This document shows, piece by piece, positions 39,664-48,671 of a stretch of DNA of 64,000 nt. Positions within the stretch are counted from its first letter, which is position 1. Every line of letters begins with the position of its first letter. Below the pieces are notes generated by a model. That model saw only the letters and a program-made list of their open reading frames with translations. It was not told the origin of the DNA and did no database searches. The DNA is from Citrobacter amalonaticus. GTDB lineage: Bacteria; Pseudomonadota; Gammaproteobacteria; Enterobacterales; Enterobacteriaceae. The stretch is from the NCBI RefSeq assembly GCF_018323885.1, contig NZ_AP024586.1:62001-126000 (forward strand), given 5' to 3'. The position numbers and the translations under genes are program-made.

Positions 39664-40682
39664 CGGACTGCTTTATCGACCCCGGCTCGCTGCAGGGCTT
39701 CATGACCTGTCTGCGCGAAAGTGAAAATCTGACGGGCGTGGCGATGATGGCTGTTCTGTTTGCGGCCTGGCTGACCGTGCAGCTTATGGCGCAGAGACGC
39801 CGTAAGGCGCGACAACGTGTGGCTCTGCCGGGGATCCCCGTGACGCAAAACCTGATCCGTTTTGGCGACGAGAATCATGCCGCCGGGGTACACAACTTTG
39901 TGAACCGGGAGTTGTTCCAGCTGATGCTCAACGAGATGGAAAAAGCGCTGACAGACACAGGGTATGCACTGACGCGTAGTGAAGCAAAGCGCGTGACGAT
40001 CTCAGAGGCAGACAGGCAGAAAATCAGCCGCCGGATTTTCCGGGTGCGCCAGTGCTATATCACACCGAGAGTATCTGAGCAGGCGATGAAAGACAGCGAG
40101 GATGCGGCTGTGAACGATGGCTACGCCGGTACCTGGCTCAGCGTACTCATCAGGGCGAATGAAGCGCAGGGCTGGTATGTCAGATGTCATCCGGGCACGG
40201 GAGTACAATCATGGGAGGATTTTGCCTGGCCAGTAAAGCAGGTTGTGGTGACAGTGTCGGCCTCCGCACCCGCGCTTACCCGTGATGTGGTCCGTGTCCT
40301 GAAGGAAGTCCCGGCCGTGCTGGAGCAGATGGCGTTTCAGGAATGGGATGGCTCAGTCATGAAGCCGGTACCGGTCACGACGCAGGGAATTCAGGCGGAG
40401 CTGGTCCGGAAGAGCTGCGCCACGCCGCCGGGTTTTTTCCCGGAACCAGCGGGCCGTAACGTGCCTGACGGGCTTGAAAGCTTTGCTGCAGAGCCGGCGC
40501 ACGATGTGAAGCGGACTTTCAGCGTATTTATACAGGTCACGAAGCGAAGAGACACCAGAGACATTGTGCACTGGCTGATGATGGTGTGTGAGCGTCTCGA
40601 AGCCGGTGAACTGCGCGGCGCGGAGTATGATGATGACAACGGCTACGCCTTTATTGTCTCCCCGCCCTCCGGCTCTGACTGA
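39654..40682 (+). CDS. Unknown 342-residue membrane-anchored protein
   Basis: One membrane segment near the N-terminus (about 27-48, GVAMMAVLFAAWLTVQLMAQ) followed by RRRKARQR, so most of the chain is cytosolic. The rest is mixed alpha/beta (KRVTISEADRQKISRRIFRV, FAWPVKQVVVTVSASAPALT and a repeated FSVFIQVTKR strand) and may contain two related halves. Its size and conservation of the frame suggest an active part in transfer. No family is recognised. Confidence 0.7.
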   Translation: MALTDCFIDPGSLQGFMTCLRESENLTGVAMMAVLFAAWLTVQLMAQRRRKARQRVALPGIPVTQNLIRFGDENHAAGVHNFVNRELFQLMLNEMEKALTDTGYALTRSEAKRVTISEADRQKISRRIFRVRQCYITPRVSEQAMKDSEDAAVNDGYAGTWLSVLIRANEAQGWYVRCHPGTGVQSWEDFAWPVKQVVVTVSASAPALTRDVVRVLKEVPAVLEQMAFQEWDGSVMKPVPVTTQGIQAELVRKSCATPPGFFPEPAGRNVPDGLESFAAEPAHDVKRTFSVFIQVTKRRDTRDIVHWLMMVCERLEAGELRGAEYDDDNGYAFIVSPPSGSD

Positions 40683-40784
40683 CTTACCGCCGCTTCTTTC
40701 AGGATGTTCGGTGCTCACTGCGTTGCGCTCCGCCTCAGCCTGAAAGCCGCGCCGGTTTCCGATCAACCCCGACAAGGTAACGCC
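40683..40784. other. Intercistronic element with long-loop stem
   Basis: CTTTCAGG (40696-40703) pairs with CCTGAAAG (40739-40746). The loop is GC-rich (GTGCTCACTGCGTTGCGCTC). It may be a processing site or a remnant of an insertion between genes otherwise tightly packed. Confidence 0.4.
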
Positions 40785-41006
40785 ATGAAAAAAGACCCTG
40801 AATGTGAAAAGGGCCGGAATGTGACCATCTCAGCCGTTCGTCATGACGAAAAATCGGCTCTGCGACTGAATGCCATTCTTGCCGAGAACCCCCTTTATTA
40901 CCCCTCTGTCGTATTGCGGGCCGGATTACTGGCCCTTGAAGGACTGACCAAAGAAGAGCGTCTGAACTTCATCATGAAAGCTGCTGTGAAAACCGAAACG
41001 CACTAA
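40785..41006 (+). CDS. Small RHH-like protein of the traW-traU cassette
   Basis: A 73-residue protein. NVTISAVRHDEKSALRLNAI and YPSVVLRAGLLALE follow a beta-helix-helix pattern, so a ribbon-helix-helix DNA-binding fold is plausible. The gene sits inside the transfer operon, where it could regulate transfer genes. Start at 40785 is preceded by AAGGTAA. Family assignment is tentative. Confidence 0.62.
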   Translation: MKKDPECEKGRNVTISAVRHDEKSALRLNAILAENPLYYPSVVLRAGLLALEGLTKEERLNFIMKAAVKTETH

Positions 41007-41068
41007 CCCCCTTCTGTTTTTCGCCCACCCGCCGGTCTGGTGGCTGCGGCATTCCCGGAGAGAACACC

Positions 41069-41392
41069 ATGACTTTTCCTGAACCCATCGGGCCGGCGAC
41101 GGTCGTCCGTGATCCGGACGGCTTCTGGACCCACCCCCGTTATTTTGAGCCTGAAAGCGATGAAGCGCGCCAGGGCGAATTCGGTGACTGGCTGCACCGC
41201 CACCGCCTGACCTGCAGAACCTGCTGGATGGAAAGCGACGCGCCCCCGTCTGTGACAGCGGCATGGGAGGCGGGAGACAGTAAAGCCTGCGACTGGCAGC
41301 CATCGGTCCCGGACGGCGAGGGCTGGTTTATCGGCTCGATTCACGACACGGAAGACGGTCCGATCTGCGTCTGGTTACGGGAGGCGCGATGA
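41069..41392 (+). CDS. Hypothetical 107-residue protein before traU
   Basis: A soluble protein rich in tryptophan (MTFPEPIGPATVVRDPDGFW) with a Cys-x2-Cys pair in RLTCRTCWMES that might bind a metal. It overlaps traU by four bases. Not present in F at this place. Function is unknown. Confidence 0.68.
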   Translation: MTFPEPIGPATVVRDPDGFWTHPRYFEPESDEARQGEFGDWLHRHRLTCRTCWMESDAPPSVTAAWEAGDSKACDWQPSVPDGEGWFIGSIHDTEDGPICVWLREAR

Positions 41393-42381
41393 AGCTGTTC
41401 TCCTGGCTTTCTGCCGTGATGCTGGCCTGCCTGCTTCAGGTACCCCTTACGGCCTCAGCTGCCGGTGCGGGTGACGGACGATGGGTGAACCCCATCTCGG
41501 ACGTGTGCTGGAAGTGTCTGTTTCCGATGTCGGTCGGCAGCGTCAAGCTGGCTTCCGGTCCGCAGCCGGACACCACCAACCCCGCTTCGCCCATCCAGAT
41601 TTGTTCCTACGGGGTGCTCTATCGCATGGGGCTGGCCATCGGTTACTGGGAGCCCACCGCCATGACTGACGTGACCCGCGAGCCGGGCGTGATGGTGAAT
41701 ATGGGCGGCTTCAAAATCGACCTCGGTCGAACCGGTACCGGCACGGCAGGGCAGAGCGACCGGCCCGCAGCCGGCGCGTTCTACCACGTTCACTGGTACA
41801 AGTACCCGCTCATCTCCTGGCTCAGCATCATGACCAGCACCGGCTGTTTCCAGGGCGGTGACATGGACATTGCCTATATGTCTGAAGTCGACCCGCTGTG
41901 GAACGACAGCACCCTGTCGATGATGATCAATCCCGAGGCGTCGCTCTTTGGCAACCTGATTTCACAGGCCGCGTGTGCGGCAGATGCGGTGGCCAGTACT
42001 GCCGGCGTTCCGCTGTCGCCGCTGTTCTGGTGTGCCGGCAGTCAGGGCAGCATGTATCCGTTCACCGGTTTTACCAGTGGGGAATTCTCGCCGCTTGAGT
42101 CCTCATTACTGGTCACGGAGCGCATGGCCTTCAAGCTTCACCGTGAAGGTCTGGTGATGAACACGGTCGGGGCCGACGTCGCGGTCTGCTACCAGTACCC
42201 GTCACCCATCGTGCCGAAAGAGCGCTGGCGATACCAGATGGTGAACATGTACCCCGAGACCAACAGCTGCCACGCCTTTGGCGCCAGCACTCAGACCTGG
42301 GGTACACCGCATAACTCCCCGCAATCAAAGAAGAACTTCGGTTACCTGCTCTGGCGCAAACGCAACTGCGTCTATACGTGA
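41389..42381 (+). CDS. traU: TraU, DNA transfer/pilus assembly protein
   Basis: A 330-residue exported protein, the same length as F TraU. Signal peptide, then WVNPISDVCWKCLFPMSVGS and CYQYPSPIVPKERWRYQMVN are hallmarks. Many conserved cysteines form disulfides. It acts mainly in DNA transfer after pilus formation. It overlaps the previous gene by ATGA. Confidence 0.96.
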   Translation: MKLFSWLSAVMLACLLQVPLTASAAGAGDGRWVNPISDVCWKCLFPMSVGSVKLASGPQPDTTNPASPIQICSYGVLYRMGLAIGYWEPTAMTDVTREPGVMVNMGGFKIDLGRTGTGTAGQSDRPAAGAFYHVHWYKYPLISWLSIMTSTGCFQGGDMDIAYMSEVDPLWNDSTLSMMINPEASLFGNLISQAACAADAVASTAGVPLSPLFWCAGSQGSMYPFTGFTSGEFSPLESSLLVTERMAFKLHREGLVMNTVGADVAVCYQYPSPIVPKERWRYQMVNMYPETNSCHAFGASTQTWGTPHNSPQSKKNFGYLLWRKRNCVYT

Positions 42382-42390
42382 GACACGCCC

Positions 42391-43011
42391 ATGAAAAACA
42401 CATTTTTCCGTGCGCTGCTGGCCAGCGCCCTGATGGCCTGCACCCTGAACGTGATGGCCAGTGAACAGTCCAGCGTCTCCGCCGGCGATATGAACTGGAT
42501 GAAGCAGCAGCAACAAACGCTGGACGATTTTAAGCAGCGATTGCAGGGGGCAACGATGCAGCTTCCGGCTGAGCAGCAGGCGCTTATCGAAAAACTGCAG
42601 GGCGACATTGGTCGTCAGCAGGCCGGACAGCAGGCCGGTGAAAAGCGGACCTTCCCGGCCATTTACTTTGTCAGCCTGGGGCTGCCGCGTGAGGGGCTGC
42701 TGCCGATGCTCAAGGATGCTAACCGCTACGGCATCCCGGCGACGCTGCGGGGACTGGTGAACAACGATTTACGCCAGACTGCCTCGGCCATGTTTGAGCT
42801 GGCCAAAGAGGACAAGAACATCGGGGTTCAAATCGATCCGACCCTCTACACCGAATATCACATCACCGCCATCCCCGCGCTGGTCGTGACCTGCTCCGGG
42901 CGCTATGACGTCATTCGCGGCAGCCTCCCGCTGAAGGATGCGCTGGAGAGGATCGCAAAAGACGGTGACTGTGCAGAAACCGCAAAACGTCTGCTGAAGG
43001 AGGCCGAATGA
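42391..43011 (+). CDS. trbC: TrbC, periplasmic pilus assembly protein
   Basis: A 206-residue protein (F 212) with signal peptide, a helical N-terminal part (MNWMKQQQQTLDDFKQRLQG) and the thioredoxin-like TrbC domain (IYFVSLGLPREGLLPMLKDA and ITAIPALVVTCSGRYDVIRG). It interacts with TraW. It overlaps traN by ATGA. Confidence 0.94.
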   Translation: MKNTFFRALLASALMACTLNVMASEQSSVSAGDMNWMKQQQQTLDDFKQRLQGATMQLPAEQQALIEKLQGDIGRQQAGQQAGEKRTFPAIYFVSLGLPREGLLPMLKDANRYGIPATLRGLVNNDLRQTASAMFELAKEDKNIGVQIDPTLYTEYHITAIPALVVTCSGRYDVIRGSLPLKDALERIAKDGDCAETAKRLLKEAE

Positions 43012-44834
43012 AACAGCTTCTCGCAGCGGCCATACTGCTGCTTCCCTCCGTCGTGATGGCCGATGCCGTCAGCGACGCCTATAACGCCGGTGCCGCCTAT
43101 GGCAAGGGCAATGCCGGACAGGGCACCGGCACTCTGAAAAATCCCGGTGCCGTCACAGGCGCCATTCCCGGCTATACCGCTAACCCGCCCCAGAGCGGCT
43201 ATTACGGCGGCGTAAAGGGGGGCGACGGTGGCCTGGCGGATAAAGGGCAGGAGGCGCTGCAGAACAGCAACGCCGGGCAGGCCATTATCGACTCGGGTGT
43301 TAAAAATCCGCTTCCCGTTATCGATCCTGAATCCCCCTTCATCACCATCGGCAAGAACGCCGAGACGAACGCCGGCGGTATCGTGAACGGGATCGGCAAC
43401 GCCCAGCAGTGCCAGCAAACCACGGTGAACAAAACCGTGTTTGAGAAGTATACCTGCGAGCGGGATGTATGGGTGGAGCAGAGCTGTGCACGTAACGGGA
43501 CTGCAGCCGGCGGTTACGGTGACCCGGTCGTCACCACCAAAACCATTACCATTAATCCGGGCGACTGGAGCATTTCGAACCGCATTATGAGTTTCACGGT
43601 ACCGGAAGACATGGTTGTCACCAGCGGGACATTAAAGATGGATACACCCGCCTGGATGCTGGATGCGAGAGGCACCTTTATGGGTACGAGTCTGACGCTA
43701 TCTTATTCGCAGACGTTTACGCTGAAAGTGTCCGGTTCGGTGCTGAAAAAAGGTCAGGTTATCTCTTCTTCCCAGTTCTGCGACAGTGACTGCAGCCGGA
43801 TCACGACCTCTCTTATCGACAGTCAGATGCGAAGCTACGCCAAATTTACCCTGGTCCTGACGGCGCGCGACACCTACACGCCGTTTGAAGGAACGGTTAA
43901 ATGGTCAGAATCCTGTGGCTTCAGCAAGTCCGGGGCAGTGAAAACGAACAGTGTCTGCACCGTGGCCGGCGGCAACCGCACCATTACCTTTGATGGGCAA
44001 CAACGGACCGTATACAGCAGCTGCTGGCAGTACACCGACATGTATCTGGTGAAGTCGGACTCCAAAGGTACGTGTGAATCGCTGATGAACAACAAGGCCT
44101 GTACCTCTACGGGCACGACGTGTACCACGAAGAACGGCAGCTACTGCGAGCACGAGACGGTCAGTTACGACTGCCAGAAAACCTACAGCTCCGGCGGCCT
44201 GGTGTGCGGCGGGCAGTACTTCTGCAAGACGGGCGACTGTAACGACACCAACGGTGCCGGTGACAGCGGGTTTGATACCGCCGTTGCCAAACTGGCAGGC
44301 CTGGCCTCAGCGGCCGACGACGTGAAAAAGCAGCAGGACGGCATCGACGTGCGTGCGTTTACCGGAAGCGTGATGAGCTGTCGCAAGGCGGTTGCCGGGT
44401 TCTCCAACTGCTGCAAGGACTCCGGATGGGGTTCGGATGCCGGGCTGGCCTCCTGCAACAGCAACGAGATGGCGCTCGGCAAGGCGAAGGCCAAGAAGGT
44501 GACCGTGGACGTGGGCGAGCGCTGTGACAAGGAAGTGCTCGGCGTCTGTGTCCAGAAGAGCAAGGTGTACTGCGTGTTCGGCGGCAAGCTGGCGCGCATC
44601 ATCCAGGAGCAGGGACGTCGTGACCAGCTGCGCGTCGGATTCGGCAGCGGTAAAAACCCGGACTGCCGTGGCATCACGGTACCGGAGCTGCAGGGCATCG
44701 ACTTCGATAAAATCAACTTTGCTGATTTCTACGAAGACCTGATGAACAACCAGAAAATTCCGGATACCGGCACCCAGGTGAAACTCATCAAGGACCGCAT
44801 TGCCGCCCAGGTGAACCAGCAGGGAGGCAAATGA
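43008..44834 (+). CDS. traN: TraN, mating-pair stabilisation protein
   Basis: A 608-residue outer-membrane protein (F 602) rich in cysteine. The N-terminal third has YNAGAAYGKGNAGQGTGTLK; the variable tip region lies about residues 150-360 and sets recipient receptor choice; the C-terminal FSNCCKDSGWGSDAGLASCN and CVQKSKVYCVFGGKLARIIQ are conserved. The receptor type cannot be assigned by eye. It overlaps trbC and traF. Confidence 0.95.
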   Translation: MKQLLAAAILLLPSVVMADAVSDAYNAGAAYGKGNAGQGTGTLKNPGAVTGAIPGYTANPPQSGYYGGVKGGDGGLADKGQEALQNSNAGQAIIDSGVKNPLPVIDPESPFITIGKNAETNAGGIVNGIGNAQQCQQTTVNKTVFEKYTCERDVWVEQSCARNGTAAGGYGDPVVTTKTITINPGDWSISNRIMSFTVPEDMVVTSGTLKMDTPAWMLDARGTFMGTSLTLSYSQTFTLKVSGSVLKKGQVISSSQFCDSDCSRITTSLIDSQMRSYAKFTLVLTARDTYTPFEGTVKWSESCGFSKSGAVKTNSVCTVAGGNRTITFDGQQRTVYSSCWQYTDMYLVKSDSKGTCESLMNNKACTSTGTTCTTKNGSYCEHETVSYDCQKTYSSGGLVCGGQYFCKTGDCNDTNGAGDSGFDTAVAKLAGLASAADDVKKQQDGIDVRAFTGSVMSCRKAVAGFSNCCKDSGWGSDAGLASCNSNEMALGKAKAKKVTVDVGERCDKEVLGVCVQKSKVYCVFGGKLARIIQEQGRRDQLRVGFGSGKNPDCRGITVPELQGIDFDKINFADFYEDLMNNQKIPDTGTQVKLIKDRIAAQVNQQGGK

Positions 44835-45613
44835 TGAAACGTGTCCTGTGCGGCCTCATCCTGGCCGCGCTCAGCCTGCCGGTGATGGCGGAGGAGATCG
44901 TTACTCCCTCAGAGCCCTTTACCGGCTGGTTCTGGTACAACGAACCGAAAAAGCCCCCGGAGCCAGTGAAGCCACCACCACCGGCGCAGAAGCCGGTACC
45001 GGATTTCAGCAAAATGACGGCGGTAGAGCAGGCAAACGTGCTGAAAGGCTACATGCAGGAGGCGCTTAACCGCGCCATTCTGTACCCGACCCGGGAGAAC
45101 ACGGCGACGTTCCTGCGCTGGCAGAAGTTCTGGACGGACCGGGCCTCCATGTTCAGCCAGTCCTTCGCCGCCGCGCAGCTGACCCACCCGGAACTGGACT
45201 ACAACCTGGAATACCCACACTACAACAGCATGGCGCCGTTTGTTCAGACCCGTGAACAGCAGAAACAGCAGGACGCGGTCACTCAGCTGGCGCAGCAGTA
45301 CGGTCTGTTCTACTTCTACCGGGGCAGCGACCCGATTGACGTGCAGATGGCGGGCGTGGTGGCTGACTTTGCGAAAACCAACGGGATATCGCTTATCCCG
45401 GTTTCTGTGGACGGACAGGTGGCCGCCACGCTGCCGCAGAGCCGCCCGGACACAGGTCAGGCCCGTGCCATGAACATCAGTCACTTCCCTGCGCTGATGC
45501 TGGTCGACCCGAAAACCCGTAACTTCCGTGCACTGTCGTATGGCTTCATGACGCAGGACGATCTGTCGAAACGCTTCCTGAACGTGGCCACCGGTTTTAA
45601 ACCCAACTCTTAA
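44831..45613 (+). CDS. traF: TraF, thioredoxin-like pilus assembly protein
   Basis: A 260-residue periplasmic protein (F 247) with signal peptide and proline-rich KPPPPAQKP linker. The thioredoxin-like fold (YGLFYFYRGSDPIDVQMAGV) lacks the CxxC motif, as in F TraF. Needed for pilus assembly. It overlaps the traN stop. Confidence 0.95.
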   Translation: MMKRVLCGLILAALSLPVMAEEIVTPSEPFTGWFWYNEPKKPPEPVKPPPPAQKPVPDFSKMTAVEQANVLKGYMQEALNRAILYPTRENTATFLRWQKFWTDRASMFSQSFAAAQLTHPELDYNLEYPHYNSMAPFVQTREQQKQQDAVTQLAQQYGLFYFYRGSDPIDVQMAGVVADFAKTNGISLIPVSVDGQVAATLPQSRPDTGQARAMNISHFPALMLVDPKTRNFRALSYGFMTQDDLSKRFLNVATGFKPNS

Positions 45614-45621
45614 GGCTATTT

Positions 45622-46113
45622 ATGAGACAGATGTTATTTCCTCTTCTGCGGGATGCCGTCCGGCTGGCGTTTTACACCCTTGTGGCCGGACCGGCGCTGC
45701 TCCTTTATGTTATGGCGCTTATCGTGGTGCAGGACGGCTCACCCTCACAGCAGTTCCTCAGTGCGGCACGTCGCCTGACGGAAGGGGCTCCGGCTGGTAA
45801 GGTCATGCAGTGCGTTACCCCTGAGCCGGAGCGAAACGTTGTGCTTCACGCAAAGGATGCCGGTTCACCAACCTGGACGCCGCCTGTCCCGGACGATCTT
45901 GCTGACCATCCCAGACCCAGCCCCCCCATTATTCAGTTCTGTCATATGGAGCCTGTCGATCGGACGTTCTGGACCCGCCCGGCGGACCAGCTTGTCACCA
46001 TTCTCTGGCTCGCTGGCGCACTGCTCGGTGCGGCATGGGCCTTTATGACGCAGCGCCTGCCGCAACCGGCACCTGCCACATTCAACAGATCTGTTCTGCA
46101 TAAAAAGGATTAA
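45622..46113 (+). CDS. Membrane protein between traF and trbB, unknown
   Basis: A 163-residue protein with a membrane segment near the start (about 13-36), a periplasmic stretch with VMQCVTPEPERNVVLHAKD and a second segment (LVTILWLAGALLGAAWAFMT). The place corresponds to trbA/traQ in F, but no clear similarity is seen. Function is unknown. Confidence 0.68.
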   Translation: MRQMLFPLLRDAVRLAFYTLVAGPALLLYVMALIVVQDGSPSQQFLSAARRLTEGAPAGKVMQCVTPEPERNVVLHAKDAGSPTWTPPVPDDLADHPRPSPPIIQFCHMEPVDRTFWTRPADQLVTILWLAGALLGAAWAFMTQRLPQPAPATFNRSVLHKKD

Positions 46114-46117
46114 GACC

Positions 46118-46336
46118 ATGAACGTAAGTTTTTTTGCCGGCCTCATCTTCTGGGGCATGATGGCGCTCGTGCTGAGCGAGCTGATGACCCTCTCTGTCAC
46201 CGCGACTCAGGCCGGTCTGGTCTGGCTCAGCTACGGGTTGTGGGCCGGAGCAGCGATAATGCTGGGCCGCGCCGCGCTTCAGGTGCTGCGTGAACGTCGC
46301 ACCCTGCGCAGCGGGGTGACCGGGCATGAGCGTTAA
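46118..46336 (+). CDS. Small two-segment membrane protein, position of traQ
   Basis: A 72-residue protein with two membrane segments (FFAGLIFWGMMALVLSELM and AGLVWLSYGLWAGAAIMLG) and a basic end. TraQ, the pilin chaperone of F, is similar in size and place, but the sequence match is not convincing. It overlaps trbB. Confidence 0.62.
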   Translation: MNVSFFAGLIFWGMMALVLSELMTLSVTATQAGLVWLSYGLWAGAAIMLGRAALQVLRERRTLRSGVTGHER

Positions 46337-46925
46337 ATCTCCTGTGATGGCCCTTCTGCTGTGCATGCCGTTACTGGCGCAGGCCGGGGTCCGCGAAGAG
46401 CTGATGGCGCTTGAGGCGGCCAAATCAGCAGAGCCGGTGGCCCTGAGTGCTGTCGCACCCGCACCGGTGCCGGCCTCGCTGATGGCCCTGCCGGACGGGC
46501 GTCAGGCAAACATGAAGGACTATGCGGTGGTGGTCTTTATGCAGGCACACTGCCAGTACAGCGCGAAGTTCGACCCATTGCTCAAGGGCTGGGCCGACGA
46601 GCACAACATCCGGGTATATCCGTATACGCTCGACGGCGGCGGCGACAGCGCGTTTCCGGTGCCGATGATCCCCCGCAAGACCGATCCGAACGCGCCTATT
46701 GCCGATGAGATTGTGACCTTCTTCGGCAACGGCCTGCCGATTGCGACCCCGACCGCCTTTATGGTCAACGTGAACACGCTGAAGGCATATCCCCTGACCC
46801 AGGGCGTGATGGACGTTCCGGTGCTGGAATCCCGCATGGCGAGCCTTATTCAGGCCGACCTTGATAATGTTGACCCGAACATGCTCCCGCCAATGCCGGC
46901 AAGCAGCCAGGTCACTCCTCAGTAA
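46326..46925 (+). CDS. trbB: TrbB, thioredoxin-like protein with altered active site
   Basis: A 199-residue periplasmic protein with signal peptide (MALLLCMPLLAQA) and the TrbB thioredoxin fold (VVVFMQAHCQYSAKFDPLLK, then TPTAFMVNVNT). F TrbB is a disulfide isomerase with a CxxC site. Here the site reads Cys76-Gln-Tyr-Ser79, so the resolving cysteine is lost. It may act as a monothiol or have lost redox activity. It starts within the previous gene. Confidence 0.9.
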   Translation: MSVKSPVMALLLCMPLLAQAGVREELMALEAAKSAEPVALSAVAPAPVPASLMALPDGRQANMKDYAVVVFMQAHCQYSAKFDPLLKGWADEHNIRVYPYTLDGGGDSAFPVPMIPRKTDPNAPIADEIVTFFGNGLPIATPTAFMVNVNTLKAYPLTQGVMDVPVLESRMASLIQADLDNVDPNMLPPMPASSQVTPQ

Positions 46926-47044
46926 TACATTTGCAATACAGATAAAGCGTCGCGCTGATAACCGAGTCGTCACCAATGAGCGCCTGAGACAGCGCCAGCA
47001 TTCCCCGCTTATACCTCATTAATGTAATACCACCGGACTATAAC

Positions 47045-47314
47045 ATGACTACAAATTCGTATGCGCTGTCGCGTACCGAGCGCGTGTGGCTGCTGTTCAG
47101 CGTCACGCTACTCGCAGCCGCGACATTCTATGGTTTCCTCGCCGCCCGGGTTGTTCGTGCCATGTCCCGGCCTGAGCTGACCACGTACCTGCAGGACTTT
47201 CCGGTCCTGCTGCTTATTTCCCTGAGTGCCGGCTTCATTTTCTGTACCGTCGGCCATTACGCACTGCGCGTTTCCCTGAAAGAGAGAGCCCGGGAGGAGG
47301 TCAGGCATGGTTAA
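47045..47314 (+). CDS. Small membrane protein between trbB and traH
   Basis: An 89-residue protein with two membrane segments (VWLLFSVTLLAAATFYGFLA and LLLISLSAGFIFCTVGHYA). F has trbJ and trbF here; identity is not demonstrable. It overlaps the traH start by eight bases. A 119-base gap precedes it without any clear promoter. Confidence 0.62.
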   Translation: MTTNSYALSRTERVWLLFSVTLLAAATFYGFLAARVVRAMSRPELTTYLQDFPVLLLISLSAGFIFCTVGHYALRVSLKERAREEVRHG

Positions 47315-48671
47315 GTCACTTCTCACGGCGGCAGGTATTTTTATAGCCGGCCTCGCCGCGCTGCCGGTTCAGGCCGACGTCAATGGCGACCTGAACGGCT
47401 TCTTTGGGAGTCTCGGCTACAGCGGCAACGTTTCCCAGGCACAGGCCTGGCAGGGGCAGGCGGCGGGCTACTTCTCCGGCGGCTCGGTTTATCTGCGCAA
47501 CCCGGTCAAAAACGTGCAGCTGATTTCGATGCAGCTGCCGTCGCTGAACGCCGGCTGCGGCGGCATCGATGCGTATCTGGGCTCGTTCAGCATGATCAGC
47601 GGGGAGGAGATCCAGCGCTTCGTGAAACAGATCATGAGCAACGCAATGGGCTACGCCTTTGACCTGGCGCTGCAGACGATGGTTCCGGAGCTGAAGCAGG
47701 CGAAGGACTTCCTGCAGAAGCTGGCCAGCGACGTCAACTCGATGAACATGAGTTCCTGTCAGGCCGCACAGGGGATCATCGGCGGACTGTGGCCAGTAAC
47801 CCAGGTATCCCAGCAGAAAATCTGCCAGGACATTGCCGGCGAAACCAACATGTTTGCCGACTGGGCGGCGTCCCGACAGGGCTGCACCGTGGGCGGCAAA
47901 AGTGACTCGGTGACCGCGAAGGCCAGAGATGACCAGAAAGACCAGGTGCTGAAGAACAAGAACCTAATCTGGGACACGCTCAGCAAGAACGGCATGCTTT
48001 CGGGCGACCGCGCCCTGAAAGAGCTGGTCATGAGTACCGTCGGGTCCATCATCTTCAATAAGGACGGGGATGTCACCATCCTGACCCCGCTTGTTGATAA
48101 CCGCGACCTTATAAAGGTCCTGATGCGGGGCGGTACGGCGAAGGTATACGGCTGCGACGAAGCGTCGCTGTGCCTAGCCCCGGTCGTGACCAACATGTCC
48201 ATCACCGAGTCCACTGCCCTGGTGACGAAGGTGAAAAACCTGATGCTCTCCATGCAGAGCAAGCTGGTTGATGATAAGGCGCTGACCGATGAGGAGAAGG
48301 GATTTGTGAACACTACCTCGGTACCGGTACTGAAATATCTGACCAACGCCCAGAGCATGGGCATGAGCGCCACCTACCTGCTGCAGGTTTCTGACTTTAT
48401 CGCGCAGGACCTGATGATCCAGTACCTGTCGGAGCTGGTCAAACAGGCGAGCCTGTCGCTTGCCGGCAAGAACTTCCCGGAAGAGGCCGCCGCGAAACTG
48501 CGCGATAACGTGCTGCACGCCCAGGGGTTACTTGCCGACATGAAACTGCAGTCCGCTGCAGACCAGAACGCGCTCGACGGCATTGACCGCAACATGCAGT
48601 ACCTGCAGCAGCAGGTATCCACCATCGTTTCAGGCTCGTACCAGAGCAACTACCACTGGGGTGATCGCTGA
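47307..48671 (+). CDS. traH: TraH, pilus assembly protein
   Basis: A 454-residue periplasmic protein (F 458) with signal peptide, the DVNGDLNGFFGSLGYSGNVS start, and conserved cysteines in LNAGCGGID and MSSCQAAQGIIGG. A C-terminal coiled-coil region follows. It is part of the F-specific outer complex with TraF, TraU, TraW and TrbI. It overlaps traG by one base. Confidence 0.95.
   Translation: MVKSLLTAAGIFIAGLAALPVQADVNGDLNGFFGSLGYSGNVSQAQAWQGQAAGYFSGGSVYLRNPVKNVQLISMQLPSLNAGCGGIDAYLGSFSMISGEEIQRFVKQIMSNAMGYAFDLALQTMVPELKQAKDFLQKLASDVNSMNMSSCQAAQGIIGGLWPVTQVSQQKICQDIAGETNMFADWAASRQGCTVGGKSDSVTAKARDDQKDQVLKNKNLIWDTLSKNGMLSGDRALKELVMSTVGSIIFNKDGDVTILTPLVDNRDLIKVLMRGGTAKVYGCDEASLCLAPVVTNMSITESTALVTKVKNLMLSMQSKLVDDKALTDEEKGFVNTTSVPVLKYLTNAQSMGMSATYLLQVSDFIAQDLMIQYLSELVKQASLSLAGKNFPEEAAAKLRDNVLHAQGLLADMKLQSAADQNALDGIDRNMQYLQQQVSTIVSGSYQSNYHWGDR

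Noticed and set aside
40704..40784. Upstream extension of the RHH-like gene
   Set aside because: The added codons cross a stem-loop and lack a ribosome site; the ATG at 40785 is better.
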